A stretch of DNA of 11,656 bases from Flavipsychrobacter stenotrophus (GCA_947379685.1 CANCOG010000107.1:1-11656); one strand, 5' to 3'. Counted from the stretch's first letter, positions 1 to 7,325 are shown. The notes: a model not told the origin generated them from the sequence alone. Numbers and translations are program-made.

Positions 1-25
1 GAAGTCTTTATTTTTTAAAATTATC

Positions 26-763
26 TTAATTCTCCACCTCATACATCTCCCTCACCATATTTGTGCTTTGCACCACCAGCAGTATTTTTTCGTCGAGCTT
101 ATTGACGGCTTCTTCCATGTATTGCAGGTTTTCTTTGGGTGATTCGTAGTCATCATCCCTTATGAGGTTCATAAAGCCCATTATTATGGAAAGCGGGCCG
201 CGGAATTCGTGGGCCTGGGTAAATGCGATGTCGCGCAGTACGCTGTTTTGTTTTTCTATTTGCTGGCTTTTTTGTTGTATCAGTTTCAGGCACAGCTCGA
301 GTTCCATGAGGTGTATGGCCTGTTTGGCAAGTAGGCCCAACATTTGCCGCTTGCTTTCTGGCAGTTCTTTGGAGTGGTCGTCAAACACACAAAGAGTTCC
401 GACATTCTGTCCGTCATCGGCCGCGAGTGGTGCACCTGCGTAAAAACGAATATGTGGTGCCTCGGCTACCAGAGGGATATCGGCAAAGCGCTCATCCTTT
501 GTAGGGTCGGGTACCACCAATACATCAGAATCCATAATAGTATAGGTACAAAAAGAGGAAGCCCGTGGCATCTGAAAAACGTCCAGTCCCTTTGATACCT
601 TGAACCATTGGGTGTCGTCGTCTATCAATGTAATAAAAGCAACTGGCGTTTCGCAGAGTTTGGCCGTCAGGGTGAGAATATCTTCCAGTCCCTTGTTTAA
701 GTCAAAATTGTATTGTTCAAAACGTTTTACCGATTTTAGTCTTTCTAATTCGTTTACTATCAT
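26..763 (-). CDS. GAF-domain protein with histidine-kinase DHp domain but no ATPase domain
   Basis: The 245-residue protein has a GAF-type sensory domain at about residues 15-150, including ITLIDDDTQWFK at 44-55, the FCTY segment at 71-74 and AGAPLAADDGQNVGTLCVFD at 109-128. A short coiled-coil linker (about 152-175) is followed by a dimerisation/phospho-acceptor helix with an H-box, QAHEFRGPL, where His185 would be the phosphorylated residue. This matches the Bacteroidota-style form of the canonical SHELRTPL box. The second DHp helix fits about 210-237. The protein stops there, so the N, G1, F and G2 boxes of a catalytic ATP-binding domain are absent. There is no signal peptide or membrane segment, so it should be cytoplasmic. 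It may be a sensor or phospho-acceptor that relies on another kinase, or a decayed kinase. The domain calls are confident; the signal sensed and the partner are unknown. The ATG at 763 gives a full GAF N-terminus. Confidence 0.85.
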   Translation of the reverse strand: MIVNELERLKSVKRFEQYNFDLNKGLEDILTLTAKLCETPVAFITLIDDDTQWFKVSKGLDVFQMPRASSFCTYTIMDSDVLVVPDPTKDERFADIPLVAEAPHIRFYAGAPLAADDGQNVGTLCVFDDHSKELPESKRQMLGLLAKQAIHLMELELCLKLIQQKSQQIEKQNSVLRDIAFTQAHEFRGPLSIIMGFMNLIRDDDYESPKENLQYMEEAVNKLDEKILLVVQSTNMVREMYEVEN

Positions 764-1128
764 GTTACGGGTATTGGAATGGTTTACGAATGATTTCTTG
801 CGCTGTGTTTTGTAGCCCTTGATAAAGTTACAATTTAATGTATCAGACTACATAGGCGGGGAATAGAAAACACTTAGCCGCTACACATACGAATGAAACC
901 AGTATTTGGATTTCCCGGGGTCTATTTTTTTTGAAAAATTATAGCATTCATTTTTGTTTCATTTTAAATCGGACCACACGTCAGGAAGAATGGCAGGGGA
1001 ATATGTGTTTTATTAGTTTAAGTAAGTAATGCAAATTAATGGAAACGAGTTTTTTATTCAAGAAAATTTGATCAGTTTTTTACGACTTAGCCATAAAGAC
1101 ATGCAATATGGATTGGTGTTTTTCGTTT

Positions 1129-1150
1129 GAAAGCGGGTGCTTTCTTTTAT
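1129..1150 (+). terminator. Terminator-like hairpin with T tail
   Basis: GAAAGC (1129-1134) and GCTTTC (1139-1144) form a perfect 6-bp stem around a GGGT loop, followed directly by TTTTAT. Read on the plus strand this has the form of a small intrinsic terminator. No plus-strand gene precedes it in the window, so it would end either an unannotated short transcript or an attenuated leader of the peptidase gene. The stem is short and could be a chance occurrence in AT-rich sequence. Confidence 0.4.
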
Positions 1151-1189
1151 GTCATTTTATATAGCATCGCCCCTTTTGCATAAAACCGT

Positions 1190-1197
1190 TATTTTAG
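1190..1197 (+). promoter_or_regulatory. Candidate Bacteroidota -7 box for the M1 peptidase gene
   Basis: TATTTTAG matches the TANNTTTG consensus at all but one fixed position and lies 4 nt before the ATG at 1202. No TTG -33 element sits at the usual distance. If the box is real, transcription would start at or within a few bases of the start codon. Confidence 0.35.
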
Positions 1198-1201
1198 CAC
1201 C

Positions 1202-4171
1202 ATGAAGCAATTGATCTTATCTGTTTTATTATTTGCAGCACTGACATCGGATGGACAAACCTATTGGCAACAATATGTGAAAACAAAAATTGATGTTCGG
1301 CTGGATGATCAGGCGCATTGTCTTCATGCTACCGAGGAGCTGGAATACACCAACAATTCCCCGGATACGTTGATGCACATATACATGCACCTGTGGCCGA
1401 ATGCCTATAAGCATGACCATACGCCTTTTGCAAAACAACTAGAACTAAACGGCAATACAAATTTTTATTATTCAAAAGAAAAGGACAAAGGGTATATTGA
1501 CAGCCTCGATTTTTCCGTGGATGGCCGCAGCGTTGAACATTTTGTAACAGAAGCGACGCCTGATATTGCCCGGCTTGACCTGGTAAAGCCATTGTTGCCA
1601 GGGCACACTATAAAAATCAGTACTCCGTTCATGGTGAAAATCCCTAAGATATTTTCGAGGCTGGGGCATACCGGGCAGGCTTATTTTATTTCTCAATGGT
1701 TTCCGAAGCCCGCAGTATATGACAGCAAGGGCTGGCATCCTATCTCGTACCTGGATCAGGGTGAGTTCTTCAGCGAATATGGATCCTATGATGTCTCTAT
1801 TACCGTTCCTCGAAACTATATTGTAATGGCTACCGGTAATTGCTCCGACGCTACAGAAAATGCATGGCTGGACAGCCTTTCTAACGCGGCATTGACGGGT
1901 GATACATTATATAACAATTATACGCCAGCCAGCGAAAGGGCAATGAAGACAGTACATTTTCATGAAGAGAAAATTCATGATTTCGCATGGTTTGCCGACA
2001 AGCGCTGGATCGTGCGGAAGGATACGGTTCAATCTCCGGGAAATGGGCACGTCATAACGACCTGGACAGCATTTTTACCGTCCTTTCAGAAAACCTGGAA
2101 AAAAGGGACGACTTATCTAAAGGAAACTGTATTGCATTATGGCAAGTGGGTTGGAGACTACCCATATAACACAATAAAGGCGGTTCTTGGCGATATGCGG
2201 GCCGGTGGCGGCATGGAGTACCCGACGATTACAGTCATCGACAAATCAGCTAATTCTAATTTTAAAACGGTAGTGATTCATGAGGCCGGGCACAACTGGT
2301 TCTATGGTATGCTCGGCAGCAACGAACGAGACCATGCCTGGATGGATGAAGGTATGAACACCTTCTACGAGAAGAAGACAACTGCTGCCTTGCCAGATAG
2401 CGGCATAATAGCCAAAATGGGTAAGCTTAATGAAGACCTGTTATATTATGAGCTCGCTTCTACTCATAAAGATCAGCCAATCGATTACACAGCCTCTAAT
2501 TATACCAAGCTGAATTACGGTATAGATATTTATTATAAGACATCCATCATGCTTAGTTTGCTGGAGCAGTACATGGGGGAGGAACAGTTTGGCAAGGGGA
2601 TGAGGTATTATTTTGAGACGTGGCACTTTAAGCACCCAATGCCCGAAGATTTCAGGGCATGTATGCAAAAGAACAGTACCAAGTCGCTGGACTGGTTCTT
2701 TGATGGTATCCTGAACACGGAAAAAAGGATTGACTTTACAATTACAGGAGCTAAAGTAGAAGGTGATAAGACAATAGTTAATATAAAGAATAACAGTGGA
2801 TTAGCATCTCCGGTTAGAATTGAAGCCTATAATAATGATTCGTTGATCGGCAGTGGCTGGACGGAACCATTTGCCAATAAGACTTCACTTTCGCTCCCGG
2901 TTGCCAATGCAACAAAATTTAAGATTGACAAGTTTGCGCCCGATGCCAAGTCGGCAAACGATGTGTTTAAGATGAACGGAATGTTTCATAGGTTTTCACT
3001 TAAAGTGAAGCCATATGCAGGACTGAACATGTCGGAGCAGGAAAAGTTATTCATAGCACCAGCGGGCGGCTACAATCTGTACGATGGAAAAATGGTTGGA
3101 CTGTTGTTCCATGATCTTACGGTTCCGGAAAACCGGTTCAGATTTGCTATAACACCTATGTATGGCTTTGGCAGCAAGCTTCTGGAGGGAGCAGGCTCGG
3201 TTGGTTATTTATGGTATCCCGAGGGCGCTGTAAAAGAAATCATGCTACAGGGCGATGCCAAAACTTTTCACTACAACGAAACCCGTATTGGTCTTTCCGA
3301 ACCATTGTATGCCCGTTTTATGAAATTTGCAGGTTCCTTGAACTTCACGCTCAATCAGGATAGCCATTTAAGTACAGTTACACGGATGCTGTCACTGAAG
3401 GGCTATAGCATTCAGGAACAGGATTTTTCATTTGGCACGGAAACAAAATTGGTGAATACACAAAAAATGTACGGTCTGCTCCGTTATGCGCACGAAAATG
3501 ACCGCACGTATAATCCGTTCAGCTACATTGCTGAAGGGCAATTGGGTGCCGATTTTGCTAAATTCAGCCTGGAAGGAAGGGCTCGTGTGGACTATAATGT
3601 CAAAAAGAAGTCGTTATACGTAAGGGCATATGCAGGTAAGTTCATACCCATCAGCAGTGACCCGGGTGTATATCAGCGATATATCCTTAATGCCAGCTAC
3701 TCTGGTATCGATGATTACCTGTATGATGGTACTTACCTGGGCAGGAATGCGACTAATCATATACCAGCGCAGCAAATTTCAATACAAGAGGGTGGTCTCA
3801 AGGTGCCTGTGGCTGATAATGTAGGCAGAAGCGATAATTGGTTGGCCACCATCAACCTGGCTACTGATCTTCCACTTGGGAAATGGCCAATCCGGTTATT
3901 CTTAGATGCCGGGCTGACACCCAACTTTAATCCTTCCATACAGCACAACAGCAGTACGTCCCTGTTATATGACGGTGGGGTAGAGGTGCATTTTATCAAA
4001 AATCTGTTCAGTGTTTATGTGCCCATTATCATGAGCAGCGACTTTCAGAACTTTCTTAAGGACAGTTACGGGAACAAATCGTTTGCCCGTGGCATTTCAT
4101 TTACCTTCCAGTTGCAGAATACCAATTGGCTGAAAATGCCATCGAAGGTGTTGAAATCGGTGGTGAATTGA
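1202..4171 (+). CDS. Secreted M1-family zinc metallopeptidase with C-terminal beta-barrel-like domain
   Basis: This 989-residue protein starts with a signal peptide (about 1-19, ending near SDGQ). The zinc site is HEAGHNW at 360-366, followed after 18 residues by the third ligand Glu383 in DEGMNTF, which is the gluzincin HEXXH-x18-E arrangement. GGMEYP at 336-341 corresponds to the GAMEN substrate-anchor motif of M1 aminopeptidases. Tyr444 or Tyr445 in IYYKTSIML fits the transition-state-stabilising tyrosine. The M1 fold covers about 25-505 and an Ig-like beta segment about 510-590. The last ~400 residues are rich in alternating hydrophobic and aromatic strands (many G-x-aromatic repeats) and end in FTFQLQNTNWLKM, suggesting an outer-membrane or beta-solenoid-like domain. 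It probably cleaves peptides in the periplasm or at the outer membrane. The peptidase call is strong; the C-terminal fold is inference. A downstream convergent gene ends 55 nt away. Confidence 0.9.
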   Translation: MKQLILSVLLFAALTSDGQTYWQQYVKTKIDVRLDDQAHCLHATEELEYTNNSPDTLMHIYMHLWPNAYKHDHTPFAKQLELNGNTNFYYSKEKDKGYIDSLDFSVDGRSVEHFVTEATPDIARLDLVKPLLPGHTIKISTPFMVKIPKIFSRLGHTGQAYFISQWFPKPAVYDSKGWHPISYLDQGEFFSEYGSYDVSITVPRNYIVMATGNCSDATENAWLDSLSNAALTGDTLYNNYTPASERAMKTVHFHEEKIHDFAWFADKRWIVRKDTVQSPGNGHVITTWTAFLPSFQKTWKKGTTYLKETVLHYGKWVGDYPYNTIKAVLGDMRAGGGMEYPTITVIDKSANSNFKTVVIHEAGHNWFYGMLGSNERDHAWMDEGMNTFYEKKTTAALPDSGIIAKMGKLNEDLLYYELASTHKDQPIDYTASNYTKLNYGIDIYYKTSIMLSLLEQYMGEEQFGKGMRYYFETWHFKHPMPEDFRACMQKNSTKSLDWFFDGILNTEKRIDFTITGAKVEGDKTIVNIKNNSGLASPVRIEAYNNDSLIGSGWTEPFANKTSLSLPVANATKFKIDKFAPDAKSANDVFKMNGMFHRFSLKVKPYAGLNMSEQEKLFIAPAGGYNLYDGKMVGLLFHDLTVPENRFRFAITPMYGFGSKLLEGAGSVGYLWYPEGAVKEIMLQGDAKTFHYNETRIGLSEPLYARFMKFAGSLNFTLNQDSHLSTVTRMLSLKGYSIQEQDFSFGTETKLVNTQKMYGLLRYAHENDRTYNPFSYIAEGQLGADFAKFSLEGRARVDYNVKKKSLYVRAYAGKFIPISSDPGVYQRYILNASYSGIDDYLYDGTYLGRNATNHIPAQQISIQEGGLKVPVADNVGRSDNWLATINLATDLPLGKWPIRLFLDAGLTPNFNPSIQHNSSTSLLYDGGVEVHFIKNLFSVYVPIIMSSDFQNFLKDSYGNKSFARGISFTFQLQNTNWLKMPSKVLKSVVN

Positions 4172-4192
4172 TGTGAATTTAACCTAATTGCT

Positions 4193-4201
4193 GGGGGGGG
4201 G
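4193..4201 (+). repeat. Nine-G homopolymer between convergent genes
   Basis: A run of nine G residues lies in the 54-nt gap between the stop codons of the peptidase and deacetylase genes. It is the longest G run in the window and stands out in AT-rich sequence. It is outside both reading frames, so a length change would not alter either protein as annotated. Confidence 0.8.
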
Positions 4202-4225
4202 ATTTTCTTAATTTGTCAGGCAAGT

Positions 4226-4978
4226 CTAAAACGGCTTCAACTTCCCCTTTTTTAGCTTGGTCTTGAATTCATCCAAAGTATCAGTTCCCTTAATGTCAAT
4301 TCGTCTTAGCTCATAAATATCTGTAGCTGGTACCTCACTTACCTGGTTACCTATTCTATAAGCTGCTTCAATGCCCAGTTGCTTAAAAAAGGTTTTCATT
4401 GCCTGGCTTTTGGCAGCATCTTTAGGCCGGGCGCCATAGGGATAAGCAAGGATTTTTTGATATTGGAGGCCACTGGTTTTGAATTGATCAATGGAATTTT
4501 TCATCACTTGCTGGATTTCGTCGAGCGTCAGTTTGTTGAAATCTTCATGATGATATCCATGCAAACCAAGCTGAACAACATTTGTGTCGAGTTGCTTAAG
4601 TTCTAGTAACGTCATTTTTTTTTCTGGATAATCACTTTCATTAGAAGCTGTAATTTCCAGTGAATCAGCAATAATGAAAAAAGTTGCCGGCCAATTAAGT
4701 TCTATTAGTAATGGGTAAACGTATTGGTAGTTATTGAGGTAGCCATCGTCGAACGTGATCAGGAAAGATTTTTCGGGGAATGATCTTTTACCCGACCGCA
4801 TGATGGAAAGGTACTCCTGCTGTGAAAGCGGGGAATAGCCTTCACCTAGCATCCAGGCCCATTGCTCCCTTAGTTTTTCTGGGGTAATAGTGAGCGCATC
4901 ATTAATCCCCGGCCAAACTTTATGGTACATCAGCACAGGAATTCCCTTAATGGAAGGAAGCAGCCAGCTTAAATTCAT
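4226..4978 (-). CDS. Polysaccharide deacetylase family protein (NodB/CE4 fold)
   Basis: This 250-residue protein belongs to the carbohydrate esterase 4 family, which uses a metal ion to remove N- or O-acetyl groups from glycans. The N-terminal PVLMYHKV (14-21) is typical of the PgaB-like subgroup. Motif 1 is TFDDGY with catalytic/metal Asp77 and Asp78. Motif 2 is HGYHH with the metal-ligand pair His140 and His144. Motif 3 is AYPYG at 178-182. All metal-binding positions are present, so the enzyme is probably active. I see no clear signal peptide (the first 12 residues are only mildly hydrophobic), so its location is uncertain. It lies 78 nt downstream of a glycosyltransferase on the same strand, which fits a role in building or trimming an envelope polysaccharide. 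The substrate cannot be told from sequence. Confidence 0.88.
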   Translation of the reverse strand: MNLSWLLPSIKGIPVLMYHKVWPGINDALTITPEKLREQWAWMLGEGYSPLSQQEYLSIMRSGKRSFPEKSFLITFDDGYLNNYQYVYPLLIELNWPATFFIIADSLEITASNESDYPEKKMTLLELKQLDTNVVQLGLHGYHHEDFNKLTLDEIQQVMKNSIDQFKTSGLQYQKILAYPYGARPKDAAKSQAMKTFFKQLGIEAAYRIGNQVSEVPATDIYELRRIDIKGTDTLDEFKTKLKKGKLKPF

Positions 4979-4982
4979 TGGG

Positions 4983-4990
4983 TAAATTTA
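4983..4990 (-). promoter_or_regulatory. Candidate -7 box for the deacetylase gene
   Basis: On the minus strand TAAATTTA differs from TANNTTTG only in the last base and ends 4 nt before the ATG at 4978. I find no -33 TTG at the expected distance. If used, the deacetylase would have its own leaderless transcript in addition to any read-through from the glycosyltransferase. Confidence 0.3.
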
Positions 4991-5056
4991 CGAAATGTGA
5001 TCTTGTGCGAATTAGTTTATTTGGGGAAACTGTAATTTTCGGCGTTCAATTCTGCA

Positions 5057-5836
5057 TCAGGAGCCTTTCAGCCGCATTTTATACTCCTTGGAATACAATC
5101 TGATCTTCGTGTATTTTATGAAGCTTTCGTACGATATGTTTTTGCAAAGAACGTACCCCCAGTATCCATCGAGAAAGCCCAGCCTGATGATATAATGGTA
5201 AAAAAAGTTCCACCTGGGGCCGAAGATGATTTTGAGCACCGAAATAGAAACGCCCTTTTCGGCATTGTACTTGGCCGCCAGTTCGGTGTACAACTGTATT
5301 TTCCGGCTGTGTTCTGATATGGTGTTGTAGCTATGGTGTAAAAGGTCTCCCTTAAGAAAACCAATATGTGACTTATTGCTGTGCATTTCAAAGCCTTCAT
5401 GAACCTTGTTATGATTAATGCTGCCCTTGGTTTTATTCAGGAAACGGAGCTTGGGTTGGGGGTACCAACCGCAATGTTTGATCCATTTACCACAATAATT
5501 GGTGAGTATGTTAAAGCTGTATCCGTCGAATTCCGGGTGTTCTTTCGCTGCCAGAATGCTTTGCTGCAATTCGGGTGAAAGTATTTCGTCGGCATCAATA
5601 GAGAGTATCCATTCGTTGGTGGCCAATTCAATTGCAAAAGCTTTTTGATCACCAAATCCCATGAATTTTTTATAATATATTTTTGCTCCCAGGTTTTGAG
5701 CAATAGTTACGGTATTGTCAGTTGAATAGCTGTCAACCAATATGATTTCGTCAACTACCTTGCGAATGGAGTCGATACAAATGGCGATATTCTTCTCCTC
5801 ATTATAGGTTATGATTACTGCAGATATCTTAATCAT
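5057..5836 (-). CDS. Family 2 glycosyltransferase (WaaE/LgtF-like)
   Basis: I start this 259-residue protein at the ATG at 5836. A longer reading from a TTG at 5890 adds 18 residues that do not fit the family. It begins with MIKISAVIITYNEEKN, the beta1 strand and NEE loop of GT-A transferases. VDSYSTDNT (34-42) binds nucleotide-sugar, and DADE (81-84) is the metal-binding DxD equivalent. FMGFGDQKAFAI (58-69) is characteristic of the WaaE/LgtF type that acts on lipopolysaccharide core or related glycans. RLGFLDGYWGYVL at about 218-230 matches the C-terminal amphipathic membrane-contact segment of the group. The enzyme likely works at the inner face of the cytoplasmic membrane, transferring a sugar to a lipid-linked acceptor. 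The donor and acceptor are unknown. The deacetylase gene follows on the same strand. Confidence 0.88.
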   Translation of the reverse strand: MIKISAVIITYNEEKNIAICIDSIRKVVDEIILVDSYSTDNTVTIAQNLGAKIYYKKFMGFGDQKAFAIELATNEWILSIDADEILSPELQQSILAAKEHPEFDGYSFNILTNYCGKWIKHCGWYPQPKLRFLNKTKGSINHNKVHEGFEMHSNKSHIGFLKGDLLHHSYNTISEHSRKIQLYTELAAKYNAEKGVSISVLKIIFGPRWNFFYHYIIRLGFLDGYWGYVLCKNISYESFIKYTKIRLYSKEYKMRLKGS

Positions 5837-5842
5837 ATTAAT

Positions 5843-5873
5843 CAGATTTAGTGATAAGGGTTCACAATCACAA
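5843..5873 (-). promoter_or_regulatory. Candidate -33/-7 promoter for the glycosyltransferase gene
   Basis: On the minus strand TTG (5871-5873) is followed after 20 nt by TAAATCTG (5843-5850), one mismatch from TANNTTTG. The box ends 6 nt before the ATG at 5836. Spacing fits the Bacteroidota promoter pattern, and the geometry supports the 5836 start over the longer TTG-initiated reading, which would begin upstream of the promoter. Confidence 0.45.
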
Positions 5874-5984
5874 TGCAAAAACTGCGCCAAAATTTGAAGT
5901 CTGACCAGTTTTTTCGGTAAACATAATATGTTAACGCCGGAAATAGAAAAGTATTGTTGTTTCCAGATTTAGCCCGATCCATAT

Positions 5985-5992
5985 TATATTTG
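5985..5992 (+). promoter_or_regulatory. Candidate -7 box for the YjbR-like gene
   Basis: TATATTTG is an exact TANNTTTG match 21 nt before the ATG at 6014. The nearest TTG candidates (5954-5959) lie 25 nt or more upstream, slightly farther than the usual spacing. Confidence 0.45.
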
Positions 5993-6013
5993 TGGCTATC
6001 CAAATAATGGACC

Positions 6014-6349
6014 ATGAACATTGAGGAATTGCGTTTGTATGCGCTATCGAAAGAAGAAGCGGAGGAAGGATTCCCATTTGGCGAGGAAACGCTTGTTTTT
6101 AAGGTAAATGGCAAGATATTTTTGCTGGTTGGTCTGGAAAGCCACCCACTGCAGTTCAATGCTAAGTGCGACCCGGACAGGGCAATTGAACTTCGGGAGG
6201 AATTTCCGTGCATTATTCCCGGTTATCATATGAATAAGAAGCACTGGAATTCAGTAATTGTTGATGGCACTCTAACTAATAAACAGCTCCGGGAATTAAT
6301 CGACCATTCTTATGATCTGGTCGGCAAGAAGAAATCGAGAGCGAAATAG
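6014..6349 (+). CDS. MmcQ/YjbR family protein
   Basis: This 111-residue protein carries the YjbR/MmcQ signature: PFGEETLVFKVNGKIF at 21-36, a central LQFNAKCDPDRAIEL segment (46-60), and PGYHMNKKHWNSV at 69-81 followed by a short strand and C-terminal helix. Full-length members are about 110-120 residues, so it is complete. The family has a CyaY-like alpha/beta fold often described as a double-wing DNA-binding motif, but a defined cellular function is not established. The lysine-rich tail (KKKSRAK) could bind nucleic acid. It is cytoplasmic, transcribed divergently from the glycosyltransferase, and followed 126 nt later by a barrel protein gene with its own promoter, so it is probably monocistronic. 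Confidence 0.88.
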   Translation: MNIEELRLYALSKEEAEEGFPFGEETLVFKVNGKIFLLVGLESHPLQFNAKCDPDRAIELREEFPCIIPGYHMNKKHWNSVIVDGTLTNKQLRELIDHSYDLVGKKKSRAK

Positions 6350-6400
6350 GTTGGTATTTATTGCGCAGTCGTACAATTTTACAATCTTTATGGCAATCGT

Positions 6401-6431
6401 TTTGGAGTACTAAAAGTTTGCCATATCTTTA
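6401..6431 (+). promoter_or_regulatory. Candidate -33/-7 promoter for the outer-membrane protein gene
   Basis: TTTG (6401-6404) is followed after exactly 19 nt by TATCTTTA (6424-6431), one mismatch from TANNTTTG. This is the best two-element Bacteroidota promoter in the window and predicts a 5' leader of roughly 40 nt before the ATG at 6476. Confidence 0.55.
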
Positions 6432-6475
6432 GCCCTTTATAACCACATACGTTCAACAACACTAAATATCCAATT

Positions 6476-7051
6476 ATGATGCAAAAAAAGATATTCATAC
6501 TTTGTCTTGCGCTTTCTATGATTAGCTTTATCCCTTACACTCATGCCCAGAAAGGTAAAAGTGAAATTTCAGTGGCCTATGGCTACTGGAGTGCATATTC
6601 ACTTATAAATGGTACCCCATATAGTGCTTCATCGGGAGTTGGAATGCTGAATTATAAATATTACCTCGGCACAAAGTTTACTTTAGGTATGACAGTTGGA
6701 TATGAAAACATAAGCGACCTAGGCAGCTACTTCACTTTTGCACCCGAGTTTTCCTATACCTATATGGACACTAAGGATGACCGCATCAGATTGAAATTGT
6801 ATGGTGGTGGCGGTTTCGGTATGACGATCTTCGATGACTTCAATACTTACAGCAATGTTTACGCGCATCATTACGATGAGTCGGGTCCAAAAGTAACCGG
6901 ATATGTTTCACCTATCGGTATGCGTATTGGCCGCAAACTGGGTGGTTTTGTTGAACTTGGTTTTGGTTACAAGGGCCTTGTACATGGCGGTATCTCTTAT
7001 CGCTTCCGTACTGCTCACCACACGCACCAGCCGGAAACAGACAAGAAATAG
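6476..7051 (+). CDS. Small outer-membrane beta-barrel protein with His-rich tail
   Basis: This 191-residue protein has a clear signal peptide, with lysines at 4-5, a hydrophobic core at 6-20 and predicted cleavage after the alanine of THA (24). The mature part is made of alternating amphipathic strands with glycine and aromatic residues (for example VAYGYWSAY, LNYKYYLG, LGMTVGYEN, FSYTYMD, LKLYGGGGFG, FVELGFGYKG, HGGISYRF). This fits a barrel of about eight strands in the outer membrane. The last strand ends in Tyr-Arg-Phe at 175-177, the usual C-terminal signature, but 14 polar residues with three histidines (RTAHHTHQPETDKK) follow. A second ATG at 6479 would shorten it by one residue. No specific function can be given; structural or transport roles are both possible. 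Confidence 0.8.
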   Translation: MMQKKIFILCLALSMISFIPYTHAQKGKSEISVAYGYWSAYSLINGTPYSASSGVGMLNYKYYLGTKFTLGMTVGYENISDLGSYFTFAPEFSYTYMDTKDDRIRLKLYGGGGFGMTIFDDFNTYSNVYAHHYDESGPKVTGYVSPIGMRIGRKLGGFVELGFGYKGLVHGGISYRFRTAHHTHQPETDKK

Positions 7052-7057
7052 TTTATT

Positions 7058-7297
7058 TTAAATACCAGCGATTTTATCAATAGAAGCAGCCAGTTTTCTG
7101 TCTGCTTCTGTTATTATATTCCCTTTGTCATGGGTATTTAGCCAAATTTCCACTTTATTGTAGGTGTTGTGCCAGGTAGGGTGGTGGTCCTGCTTTTCAG
7201 CTGCAAGTGCAATGCGGGTCATGAACCCAAATGCTTCATTGAAATTTTTGAATGTGAAGCAACAGTATAAACAATTGTCTTTTTCTTCCCAGGCCAT
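7058..7297 (-). CDS. Pterin-4a-carbinolamine dehydratase (short form)
   Basis: This 79-residue protein is a 4a-hydroxytetrahydrobiopterin dehydratase, which recycles the pterin cofactor oxidised by aromatic amino acid hydroxylases. The family signature is intact: FTFKNFNEAFGFMTRIALAAEK (14-35), EKQDHHP with His38-His39-Pro40, YNKV at 46-49, NTHDKG with His56, and a downstream Asp66 before the final helix. These His residues and the Asp form the active site. Compared with animal PCD/DCoH (about 104 residues) it lacks the N-terminal helix of about 20 residues, starting directly at the first strand. To my knowledge such short forms occur in Bacteroidota. No hydroxylase is visible nearby. It converges with the barrel protein gene, with 6 nt between stops, so the two may overlap in their 3' ends. 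Confidence 0.9.
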   Translation of the reverse strand: MAWEEKDNCLYCCFTFKNFNEAFGFMTRIALAAEKQDHHPTWHNTYNKVEIWLNTHDKGNIITEADRKLAASIDKIAGI

Positions 7298-7317
7298 AGC
7301 TTGTAATTTTTGAAACC

Positions 7318-7325
7318 TAAAGGTA
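7318..7325 (-). promoter_or_regulatory. Candidate -7 box for the pterin dehydratase gene
   Basis: On the minus strand TACCTTTA is one mismatch from TANNTTTG and ends 20 nt before the ATG at 7297. It lies in a 77-nt divergent intergenic region shared with the racemase gene promoter. No -33 element is clear. Confidence 0.3.

Larger units (their letters stand above)
764..1201. other. 438-nt intergenic region between divergent genes
   Basis: This is the longest non-coding stretch of the window. It separates the divergently transcribed GAF/DHp gene and the M1 peptidase gene, so it should hold both promoters. It is AT-rich with several T tracts and has no convincing ORF. The only clear structure I see is a short perfect stem-loop with a T tail at 1129-1150, listed separately. 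A -7-like box lies directly before the peptidase start. I recognise no riboswitch or known RNA family. Confidence 0.7.

Noticed and set aside
4193..4201. Phase-variable G tract controlling the peptidase or deacetylase
   Set aside because: The tract is downstream of both stop codons, so slippage cannot switch either frame; kept only as a low-interest observation.
5837..5890. N-terminal extension of the glycosyltransferase from a TTG at 5890
   Set aside because: The extra 18 residues do not resemble the family N-terminus, the ATG at 5836 begins exactly at the first beta strand, and a promoter-like element lies inside the proposed extension.
5848..6213. 121-residue minus-strand ORF opposite the YjbR-like gene
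   Set aside because: It overlaps the well-supported YjbR/MmcQ gene on the other strand and its composition (Ser/Asn-rich, no domain) is typical of an antisense shadow.
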